In this document: one piece after another, positions 1-10,389 of the stretch | Position numbering within the stretch: the stretch's first letter is position 1 | Layout of the letters: every line of letters begins with the position of its first letter | NCBI GenBank assembly: GCA_047291315.1 | Contig: JBDPYZ010000009.1 | Span: forward strand, 33,052-97,051 | Length of the DNA: 64,000 nt | Origin: Arsenophonus fragariae | GTDB lineage: Bacteria > Pseudomonadota > Gammaproteobacteria > Enterobacterales > Enterobacteriaceae | Direction: 5' to 3' | Made by a program: the position numbers and the translations under genes | The notes under the pieces: model-generated | The model's input: the letters and a program-made list of their open reading frames with translations, nothing else | Databases searched by the model: none | Told to the model about the DNA's origin: nothing

Positions 1-365
1 GAATGTATAAAAGCTTGCAATGCACTAATGCTATTGCTGGTACTGAGCTCTGACAAATAAGTAACTACTGAAGAAACCAATAATACTAATCCGATAAAAA
101 CCGCAGTCAATGAGAGTAGTGAAACTCTCATCATTATCGCTTTTTCTTCATCAGATAGTTGACTTGCCCAAGTTAAAAGTTGAGTTGGATCATTTTGACT
201 ACTGAGGGATTTGACAATGGTTACCATTTCATCGATAGGAACTAGAAAATAATAGAGTATTAGGCTGATGGTAGCTGAAATGAATGACAGGATAAAAAGG
301 CCACTCAGCTGATTTTTAAAAAAATTAAAGCTATCGCTGATAAGTGAGTTGGCCGTAATGGACAT
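1..365 (-). CDS. yciC: YciC family inner-membrane protein (5' part only)
   Basis: The reading frame starts at 365 on the minus strand with MSITANSL and runs off the left window edge after about 121 residues. The start matches the N-terminus of E. coli YciC (MSITAQSV), a UPF0259 membrane protein of unknown function. Two hydrophobic segments are visible, at about residues 19-40 and 88-108. In E. coli yciC lies close to trpA, which agrees with the trp remnants that follow. The visible part has no stop or frameshift, but intactness of the rest cannot be judged. Confidence 0.8.
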   Translation of the reverse strand, partial: MSITANSLISDSFNFFKNQLSGLFILSFISATISLILYYFLVPIDEMVTIVKSLSSQNDPTQLLTWASQLSDEEKAIMMRVSLLSLTAVFIGLVLLVSSVVTYLSELSTSNSISALQAFIH

Positions 366-659
366 GAAAACTGCTCCTATAACTGGTTTTTATCATCACA
401 TTTTAGTTGTATATTGTAGCTGACAGTGAAGAGAGCGTATAGCTTTTCTATGGTAAATCTATTGCTATATCAGTAAATTTTGTGATTATTCTATAAGTAA
501 GAATAAAATACTAAAAATAGAGTTATATTATAGTAATTTTGGATATAACAATATAATTATTCATTTAAATAATTGATACATTAATAACCATTTGGTGATA
601 AAAAGTTATTATTTTATTATCTGATTTGAGGGGGTAATGGCGGTAAATTATATTTATTT

Positions 660-678
660 CAGCCCCTTATTGGGGCTG
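660..678 (-). terminator. Hairpin downstream of the BON lipoprotein gene
   Basis: A CAGCCCC/GGGGCTG stem with a 5-base loop sits 13 bases past the stop of the minus-strand gene at 692-1006. On the minus strand it is followed by AT-rich DNA but no clean T-run, so termination strength is uncertain. The rest of 366-659 is AT-rich intergenic DNA in which I see no gene. Confidence 0.5.
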
Positions 679-691
679 TAAGTTAAAATAA

Positions 692-1006
692 TTATCGTAT
701 TTTCATCGAATCAATGAATGACTGTACACCTGCCACACCTTGTGTTATTTGAATTGCACGTTGAGCGTCGGCACGCGAACTGACAAAACCACTCAATTGC
801 ACACGACCTTTAAAGGTTTCAACATTGATTTGCGTTGATTTAAAGTTTTTTTCTGCCAATAATGCGGCTTTCACTTTAGTTGTAATAACCGTATCATCGA
901 TATATCCACCAGTTCCTTCTGTTTTTGCTGTCGGAGCACAAGCAGAAAGGGATAATGCCATAAATAGCACAGTACATGGCGCTGTCATTAATTTAAGATA
1001 TTTCAT
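692..1006 (-). CDS. BON-domain lipoprotein
   Basis: The 104-residue product begins with a lipoprotein signal: basic start, hydrophobic core, and lipobox LSAC with the modified Cys at about residue 23. A single BON domain follows (about residues 37-104), recognised by DTVITTKVKAALL, the central V-x-L-SGFV strand and the closing VAGVQSF. BON domains bind phospholipid or other envelope components; related proteins are OsmY and DolP. The protein should be a small periplasmic, membrane-anchored envelope-maintenance factor. The frame is intact and monocistronic. The exact ortholog is not clear, so no symbol is given. Confidence 0.8.
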   Translation of the reverse strand: MKYLKLMTAPCTVLFMALSLSACAPTAKTEGTGGYIDDTVITTKVKAALLAEKNFKSTQINVETFKGRVQLSGFVSSRADAQRAIQITQGVAGVQSFIDSMKIR

Positions 1007-1232
1007 TATTCAATTCTCCATCAATATAAATGTTATTTTTATTTATAGTATATGAATACTAAATGTGTATTTTCATCGTAGTCAATATACTGATTATTGA
1101 TGAAATATAAATAAATTACAAATGAATAGATGGCATCAGTAGCGACTTGTTAAGTACAATAGCTTATTAGAATCGAAAATTAGTAATGGCAAAAATAACA
1201 AGAGTATTACTCTTTTGCCGAATTTAAAGTGA

Positions 1233-1868
1233 CTATTTTTGCGTAGCCATTTTCATCTGTGAAACAAACTGTTTTAATTTGGCCAGTAATATATCCGGTT
1301 TTTGATGATAAATTTCAATTAATTTAACAACTGTAGAATCAGATATTGCCTCAACTATACCATTTTTGATTACATCAGAGACTTGTTTTTGTTCAGAAAT
1401 GCCAAAACCTAAAAGTGGTGGAAGGACATGATATCGCAACGCGGAGGTACGAAATGGCTGAGATTCATTCATTGGTACATGAGCTATTAAAACGGAATCG
1501 ATGCCAGCATTCTGACATTGAGCATAAAAGCTATCAATACCATTGCCAAAAACTAGATTAGCATAAACTAATAAACCAATAGGAATCAAAGGTTGCATTT
1601 TACGGATCTGTGATAGTAGCTCAAAACAGTGTGTCGGAGCGATGTTTGCCTTAAGTGCACGTAAATTCGTCTTTTGAATCGTTGGAGCATCAGCTATTAG
1701 ATCAGAAAAAGGAATACCAATCTCTAATGCATCGGCTTTTGCTTCAATTAATGTATCAATAATTTTTAGTGACATTTCCTCATTTGGATCGCCTAAGGTG
1801 ATGAATGGAACGAATGCTCCCTGACTTTTATCATTTAAGATTTTAAACAGTTGTTGATGACGTTCCAT
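1233..1868 (-). pseudogene. trpA: trpA, tryptophan synthase alpha chain with internal deletion
   Basis: The 211-residue frame clearly aligns with TrpA (usually about 268). It keeps the N-terminal barrel, including the catalytic Glu in DALEIGIPFSD and the Asp in IADAPTIQ. About 55 residues are missing between ALRYHVLP and PLLGFGIS. The gap removes strands and loops of the TIM barrel that contact substrate phosphate. The deletion is in frame, so the ORF looks open, but a functional enzyme is very unlikely. The start overlaps the trpB stop as TAATG, the normal translational coupling. It belongs to the decayed operon trpE-GD-CF-B-A. Confidence 0.85.
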
Positions 1869-3055
1869 TAAATCTCTTCTTTGGCTTGCAAAATAGGATG
1901 TACAGTATAAATATCTATATCCCCACGGCCAGATAGATTAATAATCAGTAGTTGTTCTTTTTCTGCTTCTGCCTCTGCCTTGCGTAAGCAAGGGCGTGTG
2001 ATGACTCTAAGGCTGGAATAATACCCTCATGGTTGGACAGTTTTTAAATGCGGATAAAGTTTCATCATCGGTAATCGAGACATAATCAGCACGGCCAATA
2101 CTGTTTAAATAAGCATGCTCTGCCCTACTGAGGGAAAATCTAGCCCAGCAGAGATAGAATAAGACTCTTTAATTTGGCCGCCATCGGTTTGCATTATGGT
2201 AGATTTCATGCCAAAGCAGATGCCAAGCCGACCATGTTTTAACGGTGCGCTATGGACGCCGGTATCAATATTAGACCGATTGGCTCAACTCCAATTAAAC
2301 GCACGTTTTGCTTAGGTTTAAAAGCAGTGAAACCGATAACATTAGAGCAACCACCGACATAAATGATTACAGCATCGGGTAAACGTCCTTCTTTGGCTAA
2401 AATTTGCGCTTTATTTTCATCAACTATCATGCGTTGAAACTCTCGTACCAGAGTTGGATAGGGATGGTGCAGGCAGTAGTGCCAAGTAAATAGTGGGCTT
2501 GGTTATAGCTGTCTGACCAATCTGGAAAGGCTTTATTGCAGGCATCTTTTAAGCTAGCTGAATCATTATTTACCGCAATAACTTTAGCACCCATCAATTG
2601 CATACGAAATACATTCGGCGATTGACGTTGGATATCTTTTTCACCCATATAGATGCGACATTTTAGCCCTAATAATGCCCATGCGAGAGCTGTGGCAACG
2701 CGATGTTGTTCAGCTTCGGTTTCAGCAATAACTTCGGGTTTGCCCATTCGTTTTGCTAATAAAGCTTGGTCTAATACTTGATTTGTCTTATGCGTGCTGC
2801 CATGCAATATCTTCTCGTTTTAGATAAAGTTTAGTTTTAGTACCGGTTGTTAAATTGAGGCATAGAGTTAAGGCTATGGGATGGCCAGCATAATTTTGTA
2901 ATAGATCGTTAAATTATTTTTTAAATTTATTATGTTGCGGTGCATAAATAAATGCTTGCTGAAGCTTATTAAGTGTGGGAATAAGAATTTCAGGTACATA
3001 TTGGCCACCAAATTCGCCAAAATAGGAATTTAATTTATTCCGTTAATCTGATAAT
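1868..3055 (-). pseudogene. trpB: trpB, tryptophan synthase beta chain remnant
   Basis: TrpB sequence can be followed across the whole span in changing frames: NSYFGEFGGQYVPEIL near 3040, the PLP-lysine region HKTNQVL near 2795, QSPNVFRMQLMGAKVI, then LPDAVIIYVGG, and finally LIINLSGRGDIDIYTV near 1930. Several frameshifts and in-frame stops separate these blocks, for example near 2815 and 2427 and through 1900-2240. The glycine-rich phosphate-binding stretch is damaged (GGCSN for GGGSN). The gene is non-functional. Confidence 0.85.
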
Positions 3056-4432
3056 TAAATTGTTCATTGGATTGCTATGCTTATAAATAATTAAACAATT
3101 TTTCAAAGATAATCTGTAGATTATGGCAATTTTTATACTAGGCTGGTGTTCAGTGTCGGAATTGAAATCAAGACCTATGCACCCTAACGCCGTAGCTTGT
3201 TGGCAGTTATCCGCATTTAAACCGCCGGCTAACATAATTTTATCAAGATAGTTCACGGGTAGTAATTCGGATCAATTGAAGGTTTTGCCTGTACCACCGT
3301 CACCGCTATCAAGTAGATAACGGTCGATATTTTTTAAACTGAAACTGGTTGGAGTCTTAGTCATATTTACCGCCTGTCATATTTGACAATTTGCTGGTAA
3401 TAAAGAACAAAGTTGTTGAATATCAGCTGCTGTTTTATAATTATATAACTGAAAGGCAAATAAGCTCAATTTATGACTAATTTCAGCAATAAATGAGTTA
3501 GCTTGATGTTAAAAAACTCCAACATAGTTAAGAGGGACTGCAGCTATAACGGTTCTTGCTTGCTCAATAGTTACTTTTCACGGGGATTTGTCAGCAAAGA
3601 TCAAGTCACCATAAATTGGCACGGTTTGAGAAGCACTTAATGCATTTTATGGGCGAGTAAGGCCACAGACTTTATTGTCACCAATAATAAGCCGACGAAT
3701 AGCGAAAATTAAATTTTTATCACCCATTAATGTGCTGCCAATCAAAAAGCCATTAACTTGTTTACTGAGTTGACGAATTTGTTGGTGGTTATGAAAATAG
3801 CTGATTCACTGATGACTAATGTTTCTTCAGCTAATTGCGCGGCAAATTGTTTTATGCGATTTAAATCAATTGATAGATCGTAAAGATCACGATTATTGAT
3901 GCCGACAATGTTGGCCTTAAGTCTAATAGCACGTTTCAGCTCTTGTTCATTGTTCACTTCGGTAAGAATAACCATCTTTAATTTATCTGCCAGTGCTGCC
4001 AAAAATTGATAGGTTTGGTTATCTAATATTGATAGCATCAGCCTGGTAAGAAGGGGATAAATAGATTCGGTAGTTATCAATAATGAAGTCTTTGCACAAA
4101 ATCGGTTGTGCCATGTTGTTGCTAACCAGGCGTAAATAGTCAAAACTGCCGTGGAAATATTTTTCATCAGTCAACATTGATATCGCGGTCGCATAATTTT
4201 GGTAATCTTTAGCAATTTGCACAAGATCAAAGTGATGACGAATAATTTCTTTCGATGGTGAAGCTTTTACATTCCAGAATAAATGCCGGATGGTTTTGCG
4301 ACAGGGCAGTATAAAAATCACGTTCACTTGGTTTAACTTGCGCAATAAAGCTAGTTAATGGTTGCTTTAATTTTCTCGCAGCTAAATATGTCACTTTATC
4401 AGCAACAATTTTTGTAGAATAGTCGCTTGCAT
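3056..4432 (-). pseudogene. trpC: trpCF, indole-3-glycerol phosphate synthase / PRA isomerase remnant
   Basis: The fused TrpC-TrpF enzyme is recognisable but shattered. The IGPS part shows KASPSKEIIRHHFD, ISMLTDEKYF and QPILCKDFIID near 4100-4260, then VVGINNRD-like and SIDLNRI blocks near 3870-3900. The PRA-isomerase C-terminus shows IMLAGGLNADNC and GLDFNS near 3170-3240. Multiple frameshifts separate the pieces. The ATG at 4432 overlaps the trpD stop as TAATG, so operon coupling is preserved even though function is lost. Confidence 0.85.
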
Positions 4433-5831
4433 TAATGAAATTCCTTTCTGTTTACTAGAGTGGTTAGCCATTGATAGGCTTTGCCGCTACTCATAACCTG
4501 TATAGTAAAATCTTGGGCGGTGAGCTGGTAAGTTAAAATTTCATTCTGATTTAATTCAGCTACTTGAATAGGTGCATGTAATGCGACTTCGTCTATTCCG
4601 CCGCCGTGCACAACGGCGGCTCGTTTATATCCTATTAATTGTAGTGTCTTAGCAAGATATATATAATTAGCTTAGGATCATAAATACCAATAAGTGAAAT
4701 TGGCGGTTTAGCCGGATTAATTAGCGGGCCAAGGATATTAAAAATTTTTAATTGATTACGTATCGGAGCAGCATAGCGAAATCCCTGGTGATATTGTGGC
4801 ACGAATAAAAAAACATATTCCGATCTTATCTAATACCCGTCGAGCGAAGTTTGGTATCATATCGAGAGGAATGCCAAAGGATGCCACTAAATCAGATGAT
4901 CCAGAACGACTTGATATATTGCGATTGCCGTGTTTAGCAACTTTTAATCTACACTTTGTAGCAACAAAAACACTAGCGGTGGAAATATTAATATTATTGC
5001 TGTGATCGCAGCCAGTGCCAACAATATCGCAGAAATCGTAATTAGGCCGAGAAAAGGTTGCGCGTTATCTAAACAAGCTAACACGGCACCAACAATTTCA
5101 TTAGGCTTTTTTTCCTGTATTTTCATGCTAATCAATACACCCGCTAGTTGAGACTCCTTTAATTCACCTCGAATCATATACTGCTGAAAAGTAAATGACT
5201 TTCTTGTTGAGTAAGTGCTTGTGCATTAAATAATTTGTTCAAAATAAATTACATTTTTCTGCCCCTTAATTTAATGCCCATAATAGTGTTATTTTTAATA
5301 AAAAGGTTCACTCAGTAGTTCAAATCGATTCGGGATGGAATTAAAATCCGTAGACTTTATGTTGGCTTATGGATGCACTGTCATCACTGCGCCTTGGCAG
5401 TGAGCATTAATGATCAAATCATCAGGAATGTTTTCACCAATCAGAGAATGGTAACATGCAATCGGAAGTGGATTTGTCAGATCACGGAACATTAATTGGT
5501 TATCATGTATAACTAAAGATGACTTGCGGTGTATGATCTCTTTAGCGGGTAAAAATTTTTCGCTATAAGCTTCAATAATTGCTTGGTGACGAAGGCAAAT
5601 ACCAATAGTACTGATAGCAAAAGCTTAGGTATACATCCAGTATCGGCCGGTTTACCAGGGTCAGGAGATGATAGTATCAGTACAGGCAGACATCATTTTT
5701 AGCCGCTGGGCGATGATTTATTTAAGCTCCGAATTGCGATAGATAATAACTGTATGACCTAATACTCTTAATTGATCGAGCAAGTTATAAGTAAAAGAAT
5801 CAATATTATCTAGTAGTAAAATATTAGCCAT
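4432..5831 (-). pseudogene. trpD: trpGD, anthranilate synthase glutaminase / phosphoribosyltransferase remnant
   Basis: The TrpG start MANILLLDNIDSFTYNL is clear from 5831 downwards, followed by frameshifts and stops in the glutaminase domain. The phosphoribosyltransferase part shows RGELKESQLAGVLISMKI near 5170 and AAVVHGGGIDEVALHAPIQ near 4590. The C-terminal 60 or so residues are rearranged and shortened, ending NRKEFH. The domain order is that of the enterobacterial TrpGD fusion. The gene is non-functional. Confidence 0.85.
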
Positions 5832-5841
5832 TAGCTTAGAC

Positions 5842-6638
5842 CTACATGGTTTGATGAGATTGAATAATGGCGTTGATAACAACTTGGGTTTTATTGCGTG
5901 TCTCATCCGTTTCAGATTGCGGATCCGAATCTAATACCATGCCAGCACCGACTTGAATAGTGTAGCAATGCCGTCTTCAATATAAGCGACACGAATAACA
6001 ATACAGGTGTCAAAATCTCCACTGCCCTTAAAATAGCCAATTATGCCACAATAGCTACCTCGATTCTCATTTTCATCGTCAGCAATAAGTTCCACTGCTT
6101 TGATTTTAGGTGGGTCAGTTAAAGTACCCATATTCATGTAGGCTTGATCAGCGTGTAATATATCCAGATCGGCCCTTAATTTCCCAAACACCCCGGAAAA
6201 CGAGATGCATAACATGGGATAACGATCAACAGAGGTTTCATTGGCCACATATCGTACTTGGTTGACAAATACGCGCCAAGTCACTGTGGGCCAGATCAAC
6301 TAACATAATATGCTCAGCTAAATAAAGAAAGTAATCAGGACAATTATTTGATTTTGCCACTGACGGTAAATTTTCAAAATAAGTAACTAAATCATAGGAA
6401 AATAACCCTGCTAATAGGATTTTTTCTGAATTAATTGTGTTATGTTTGGCTAAATGATAAATCAAACGTAAAGCATCAAAGGATGAAGTTGCTTTTAACC
6501 GGCTATTTTCGTCAAGATCTGGATCAATTTGGGGATAATTAATTATTAATTGACCATCAAATTTGGTCTTTTCTAATTCACTAGGTAATGCATTGTAAAT
6601 ATGCTAAGAGCTGTTTGATTGACTGCTATGTTTTCCAT
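5842..6638 (-). pseudogene. trpE: trpE, anthranilate synthase component I with large internal deletion
   Basis: The frame opens at 6638 and shows TrpE blocks SFDALRLIYHL, ILLAGLFSYDLVTYFENL and CPDYFLYLAEHIM, then jumps straight to LVDLAHSDLARI, which lies about 210 residues further on in normal TrpE. The join falls where the intact protein has two similar motifs (YLAE-LM and SEHLMLVDLA), so the deletion probably arose by recombination between them. Frameshifts follow, and the C-terminal blocks end with SDPQSETDETRNKTQ. The first ~100 residues are also reduced. The stop at 5842 lies 10 bases before the trpG start. Confidence 0.85.
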
Positions 6639-6668
6639 ATTTGTTTCCTTTCATATTATATTAATTGG

Positions 6669-6737
6669 TTATAAAAAAACCGACCATTTAAAGGAGTTTT
6701 GCCACCAATGGGTTTTAGCGATGATAAAAAATACCAA
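6669..6737 (-). promoter_or_regulatory. trpL: Relic trp leader peptide (trpL-like) with tandem Trp codons
   Basis: On the minus strand about 30 bases before trpE, a 22-codon frame contains THWWQNSFKW, with TGGTGG at 6707-6702. Enterobacterial trp leaders contain HGWWRTS at the matching place. The only available start is TTG at 6737, preceded by a GAGGAAG ribosome-binding sequence, so the ATG seems lost. A short T-run follows near 6680-6674, but the 3:4 terminator stem is not convincing. This is what remains of attenuation control upstream of a dead operon. Confidence 0.55.
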
Positions 6738-6892
6738 TGTTATTTCTGTTCTTCCTCACAATGTGTCATGATAGATTGCTATGTTACAAAAACATTATAC
6801 TGGTAAATTAGATTTAAGGAGTTGTGTCAAGTGATTTATGCCACATTGTGAATTTTTTCTATAATTGTCAGCAGTAAAATGAGGATAAAATT

Positions 6893-7750
6893 TTGGCACA
6901 AGACAATGAGAAGCTATCTGTTATTTATGATCTACATAGTCATACAAAAGCTTCTGATGGTGATCTCACACCCTCAGAGTTAGTTGATAGAGCAGTATTA
7001 ATGGGGGTCGATGTATTAGCAATCACTGATCATGATACGGTTAATGGAATTTTGCCGGCAAGACAGTATATTGTTGAAAAAAGTAAGCCGCTGACATTAG
7101 TTGCCGGTGTTGAAATTTCCACGATGTGGGAAAAGATTGAAATTCATATCGTCGGTCTTAATATTAATCTGGATGCAAACTGTCTTAAACTTTTACTTGA
7201 AATGCAAACTATACTGCGTAATCGACGTGGGGAAAAAATAGGCTATAAATTAGAAAAAGTCGGTATTCCTGATGCTTGGCAAAATGCCAAAGTTTATGCT
7301 GCAGGAGGACAGGTAACACGTAGCCATTTTGCTCGTTATATAATGGATTATACTAAACAAAAAAGTATCGGTCATGTTTTTAAAAAATACTTAACGCGAG
7401 GTAAGGCAGGTTATGTTCCGGCTGATTGGTGTAAGCTTGATGAGGCAATAGAAGTTATTAATAAAGCGGGAGGCGTGGCCGTCTTGGCACATCCTGGTCG
7501 CTATGATCTATCGGCAAAATGGCAAAAAAGGTTAGTTTTATATTTTAAACAGCAATATGGTGATGCAATTGAAGTTGCTCAGTGCCAACAATCACCTGAT
7601 GAACGAAAAAATTTAACTGAATTAGCTAGACTACATAATTTATATGCTTCGATCGGTTCTGATTTTCATCGTCCTTGTGCCTGGACTGAGCTAGGTAGAA
7701 ATCTTTGGCTACCCGCAGGTGTTGTTCCGGTTTGGCAAACGTGGCAATGA
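6893..7750 (+). CDS. rnm: RNase AM (YciV/TrpH), PHP-domain 5'-3' exoribonuclease
   Basis: This 285-residue PHP-family phosphoesterase aligns over its full length with E. coli RNase AM (293 aa), which trims 5' ends of rRNAs and degrades small nucleic acids. PHP metal-ligand motifs are visible: DLHSHTKASDG at about residue 13, AITDHDT, the VEIS-x-W block, AVLAHPGRY and GSDFHRP. The start is TTG at 6893; no better ATG gives the conserved YDLHSHT spacing. It is divergent from trp, as in E. coli where it follows trpL. It is intact. Confidence 0.92.
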   Translation: MAQDNEKLSVIYDLHSHTKASDGDLTPSELVDRAVLMGVDVLAITDHDTVNGILPARQYIVEKSKPLTLVAGVEISTMWEKIEIHIVGLNINLDANCLKLLLEMQTILRNRRGEKIGYKLEKVGIPDAWQNAKVYAAGGQVTRSHFARYIMDYTKQKSIGHVFKKYLTRGKAGYVPADWCKLDEAIEVINKAGGVAVLAHPGRYDLSAKWQKRLVLYFKQQYGDAIEVAQCQQSPDERKNLTELARLHNLYASIGSDFHRPCAWTELGRNLWLPAGVVPVWQTWQ

Positions 7751-7871
7751 AAATAGGATATTATCGTTCAAGCTTAAATATTATACAGTAAGCTGCTTAT
7801 TTATATTGATAGCTTAATTTTCAAGTTTAATGAAATAATATAGCAATTAAATAAATATATAGAGATCATTC

Positions 7872-8491
7872 ATGGGACAATCTTTCCATATTTACCCGAA
7901 AAATCCGCAACCGCGTTTAATTAACCAATGTTTAGATATATTAAACAAAGGCGGTATTATTGTTTATCCGACTGATTTTGGCTATGCTATTGGGTGCAAG
8001 TTAGATAATAAAAATGCGCTTACACAAATTTGTAGCCTACGTCAGTTGGATTCACGTCACAATTTTACTCTGATGTGGTGTAATTTATCCGAAATAGTTG
8101 AATATCCCTGTTTAGACAATCCTGTGTTTAGAATGATTAAAAATAGTACACCAGGTCATTACACTTTTATTTTACGAACAACAAAAGAAATTCCACGTCG
8201 GGTAATGAATAAAAAACGTAAGAGAATAGGGATACGTTTACCTAGTAGTCCGATTGCAAGAGATTTGCTTAACGCAATTGGCGAACTTTACTATTAACTA
8301 ACTTAATATTGCCAGGTGATGGTTTTGCACAGTCTTCAGCGGATGAGCTCGAAAGTTTAATTGGTGCACAAGTTGACTTGATCATAAATGGCGGTTATTT
8401 AAGTGAAAAACCAACGACTGTTGTTGATTTAACAGAGAGTACCTCAAATATCATTCGGGTTGGAATAGGTGATCCGACGCCATTTGAATAA
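7872..8491 (+). pseudogene. yciO: yciO, Sua5/YciO/YrdC-family protein with frameshift
   Basis: The first 137 residues match YciO: GGIIVYPTDFGYAIGCKLDN, the nucleotide-binding YrdC core, and RIGIRLPSSPIARDLL. After GEL a single-base loss near 8284 shifts the frame. The conserved tail continues from about 8290 in the next frame (LTNLILPGDGF, VDLIINGGYL, PTTVVDLTES). Together the pieces equal the usual 206 residues. Either a real frameshift or an assembly error is possible; given surrounding decay I call it a pseudogene. Confidence 0.8.
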
Positions 8492-8600
8492 AAAAGTATT
8501 AATGATGATACTGAAAAAAACTGTGTGTAATAACTACAGTTTATTTTTTAGATATTTTATAATTATGACGGCGGTGAAGATGACACAAGAGGTTTACGCT

Positions 8601-9527
8601 ATGAGCGTTAAAAAGCAGAAAAGTGAAAAATTGCAAAAAATACTTGCTAGTTGTGGCTATGGATCGCGCAGGGAAATAGAAAGTTTTATTCAATCCGGCA
8701 GGATCAGTGTTGATGGCCACTTAGCGACGTTGGGTGACCGGATAGAAGTTAAATCTAACACTAAAATTCGCTTAGATGGTCATCTTTTAAAGATCAATGA
8801 AGCGGAAAAAACAGTTTGTCGTATATTAGCTTATTATAAGCCGGAAGGAGAACTGTGTACTCATAATGATCCCGAAGGGCGTCCAACTGTATTTGATCGC
8901 TTACCTAAATTAACGGGTTCTCGCTGGATTGCGATAGGACGCTTAGATGTAAATACGTGTGGTTTATTATTATTTACCACAGATGGTGAATTGGCTAATC
9001 GCTTGATGCATCCACGCCATGAGGTCGAACGTGAATATGCAGTGCGTGTTTTTGGTGAAATTAATGATGCTAAAATTCGTCAATTGACTAAAGGCGTTCA
9101 ACTGGAAGATGGTGAAGCTAATTTTAAGACTCTGACGTTTCGTGGCGGAGAAGGCATGAATCAATGGTTTAACGTTAGCTTAACTGAAGGCCGTAATCGC
9201 GAAGTAAGGCGTTTATGGGAAGCTGTAGGCACACAAGTTAGCCGCCTGATCCGAGTTCGTTATGGTGATATTTATTTACCAAAAGGATTACCTAGAGGAG
9301 GATGGACGGAATTAGGTTTAGTACAGATTAATTATTTGCGTCAACTGGTTGGTCTCACAGATGAAACCGCCAGTAAAATATCGGTCGAGCAAAATAGGCG
9401 TCGTATTAAAGCAAATCAGATCCGTCGTGCAGTAAAACAGCATATGCAAGTTTCTTCGATGCGGGTAGCAAATAAACGAGTAACTGGAGCCGTCAAGGGA
9501 CGCAGTACGTCTTCGTGCAAAGTATAA
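8601..9527 (+). CDS. rluB: 23S rRNA pseudouridine 2605 synthase RluB
   Basis: An S4-type RNA-binding domain (EKLQKILASCGYGSRREIE, about residues 8-60) precedes the RsuA/RluB catalytic domain, with the active-site motif GRLDVNTCGLLLFTTDGEL holding the nucleophilic Asp. LTEGRNREVRRLWEAVG and LPRGGWTEL are also conserved. The ATG at 8601 is chosen because it gives the family N-terminus and has a GAGG nine bases upstream; the frame is open further upstream to 8469 but without conservation. The C-terminus is the usual basic tail. It is intact. Confidence 0.92.
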   Translation: MSVKKQKSEKLQKILASCGYGSRREIESFIQSGRISVDGHLATLGDRIEVKSNTKIRLDGHLLKINEAEKTVCRILAYYKPEGELCTHNDPEGRPTVFDRLPKLTGSRWIAIGRLDVNTCGLLLFTTDGELANRLMHPRHEVEREYAVRVFGEINDAKIRQLTKGVQLEDGEANFKTLTFRGGEGMNQWFNVSLTEGRNREVRRLWEAVGTQVSRLIRVRYGDIYLPKGLPRGGWTELGLVQINYLRQLVGLTDETASKISVEQNRRRIKANQIRRAVKQHMQVSSMRVANKRVTGAVKGRSTSSCKV

Positions 9528-9668
9528 TAATAAAATCAAAGGCAGTATTAGAGGCTAATTTAGCTTATCTAATACTTGTTTCATAGATAAAAAATAGCAC
9601 TATATAAATATAATACTTTTAATTTCATTGAGAAAATTCTCAAAATAAGTTATTTTCATTAGGTTAAG

Positions 9669-10019
9669 TTGGTTAGAAGGTTGAAATTTTATATGCCACA
9701 ATTTTGGCAAATTATCGCTAACAGCATATTTGTATTGCTGTTAGCGAGCTGTAGTGAGGGGCAATTAACAAATTCAGCTGATGGAAAATTTTACATTAGC
9801 CATAATAACAAAGATGCCCTTTATTTTAAGATTGATAATCATATTATTAAACTTATTCAAGGTGAAATTAAACAACTTGATTTACAATCTGGCAAGTATA
9901 CGATTGAATACCCTTTAGGTCAAAAAACTGAATTTATCATTTATTCTGGTAACCGGGATGGAATTATTAATCCTACCAAACAATATTATTATGCTTACAG
10001 CTTGGTTTTCAAAAAATAA
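9669..10019 (+). CDS. Small putative lipoprotein, unknown function
   Basis: I do not recognise a family. The 116-residue product has a hydrophobic N-terminus ending in VLLLASCSEG, a plausible lipobox with Cys near residue 28. The body is rich in Lys, Ile and Tyr with beta-strand-like alternation (LYFKIDNHIIKLIQGEIKQL). The longest frame starts at TTG 9669; ATG 9693 is an alternative that keeps the signal. The lipobox suggests an envelope location. It sits where btuR lies in E. coli, between rluB and yciK. Confidence 0.5.
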   Translation: MVRRLKFYMPQFWQIIANSIFVLLLASCSEGQLTNSADGKFYISHNNKDALYFKIDNHIIKLIQGEIKQLDLQSGKYTIEYPLGQKTEFIIYSGNRDGIINPTKQYYYAYSLVFKK

Positions 10020-10114
10020 TTTCTAACTTTAATAATTATTCTTTACAATCATATGCTAATAAGATTGTAAAAACTGTTGATAATTTTTAAAATATCAGTA
10101 ATTTAGAGTTAAAA

Positions 10115-10282
10115 GTGAAAATCTATGAGGAATATTATCAAGATATTTACAATATGGTGAAAATTTATAGCACTTTCCATTTAGTGCAGAATAACCATGA
10201 TCGTGATGAGTATTCTGCCTTTATTAATCAAACAAATATGATTTTTAATGGAGGTATATTATGGAAGTATATTAAAGCGTAG
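10115..10282 (+). other. Short open frame, unidentified
   Basis: A GTG-initiated 55-codon frame (KIYEEYYQDIYNMVKIYS...) lies between the lipoprotein and yciK. It has no recognisable domain. It could be the remnant of a longer gene or chance. No ribosome-binding site is obvious. Confidence 0.2.
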
Positions 10283-10389
10283 TTCAGCAAATAACTACAA
10301 AGCCAATTAATCGAGTAATGACTCTGTTTGATAATTATTTATATCACTTATTATTAATTTTTACTGCTGTTAGTTTTTATACTTCAATA

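Noticed and set aside
8469..8600. N-terminal extension of RluB from 8469
   Set aside because: The extension is hydrophobic and unconserved, overlaps the yciO tail, and a good ribosome-binding site precedes ATG 8601.
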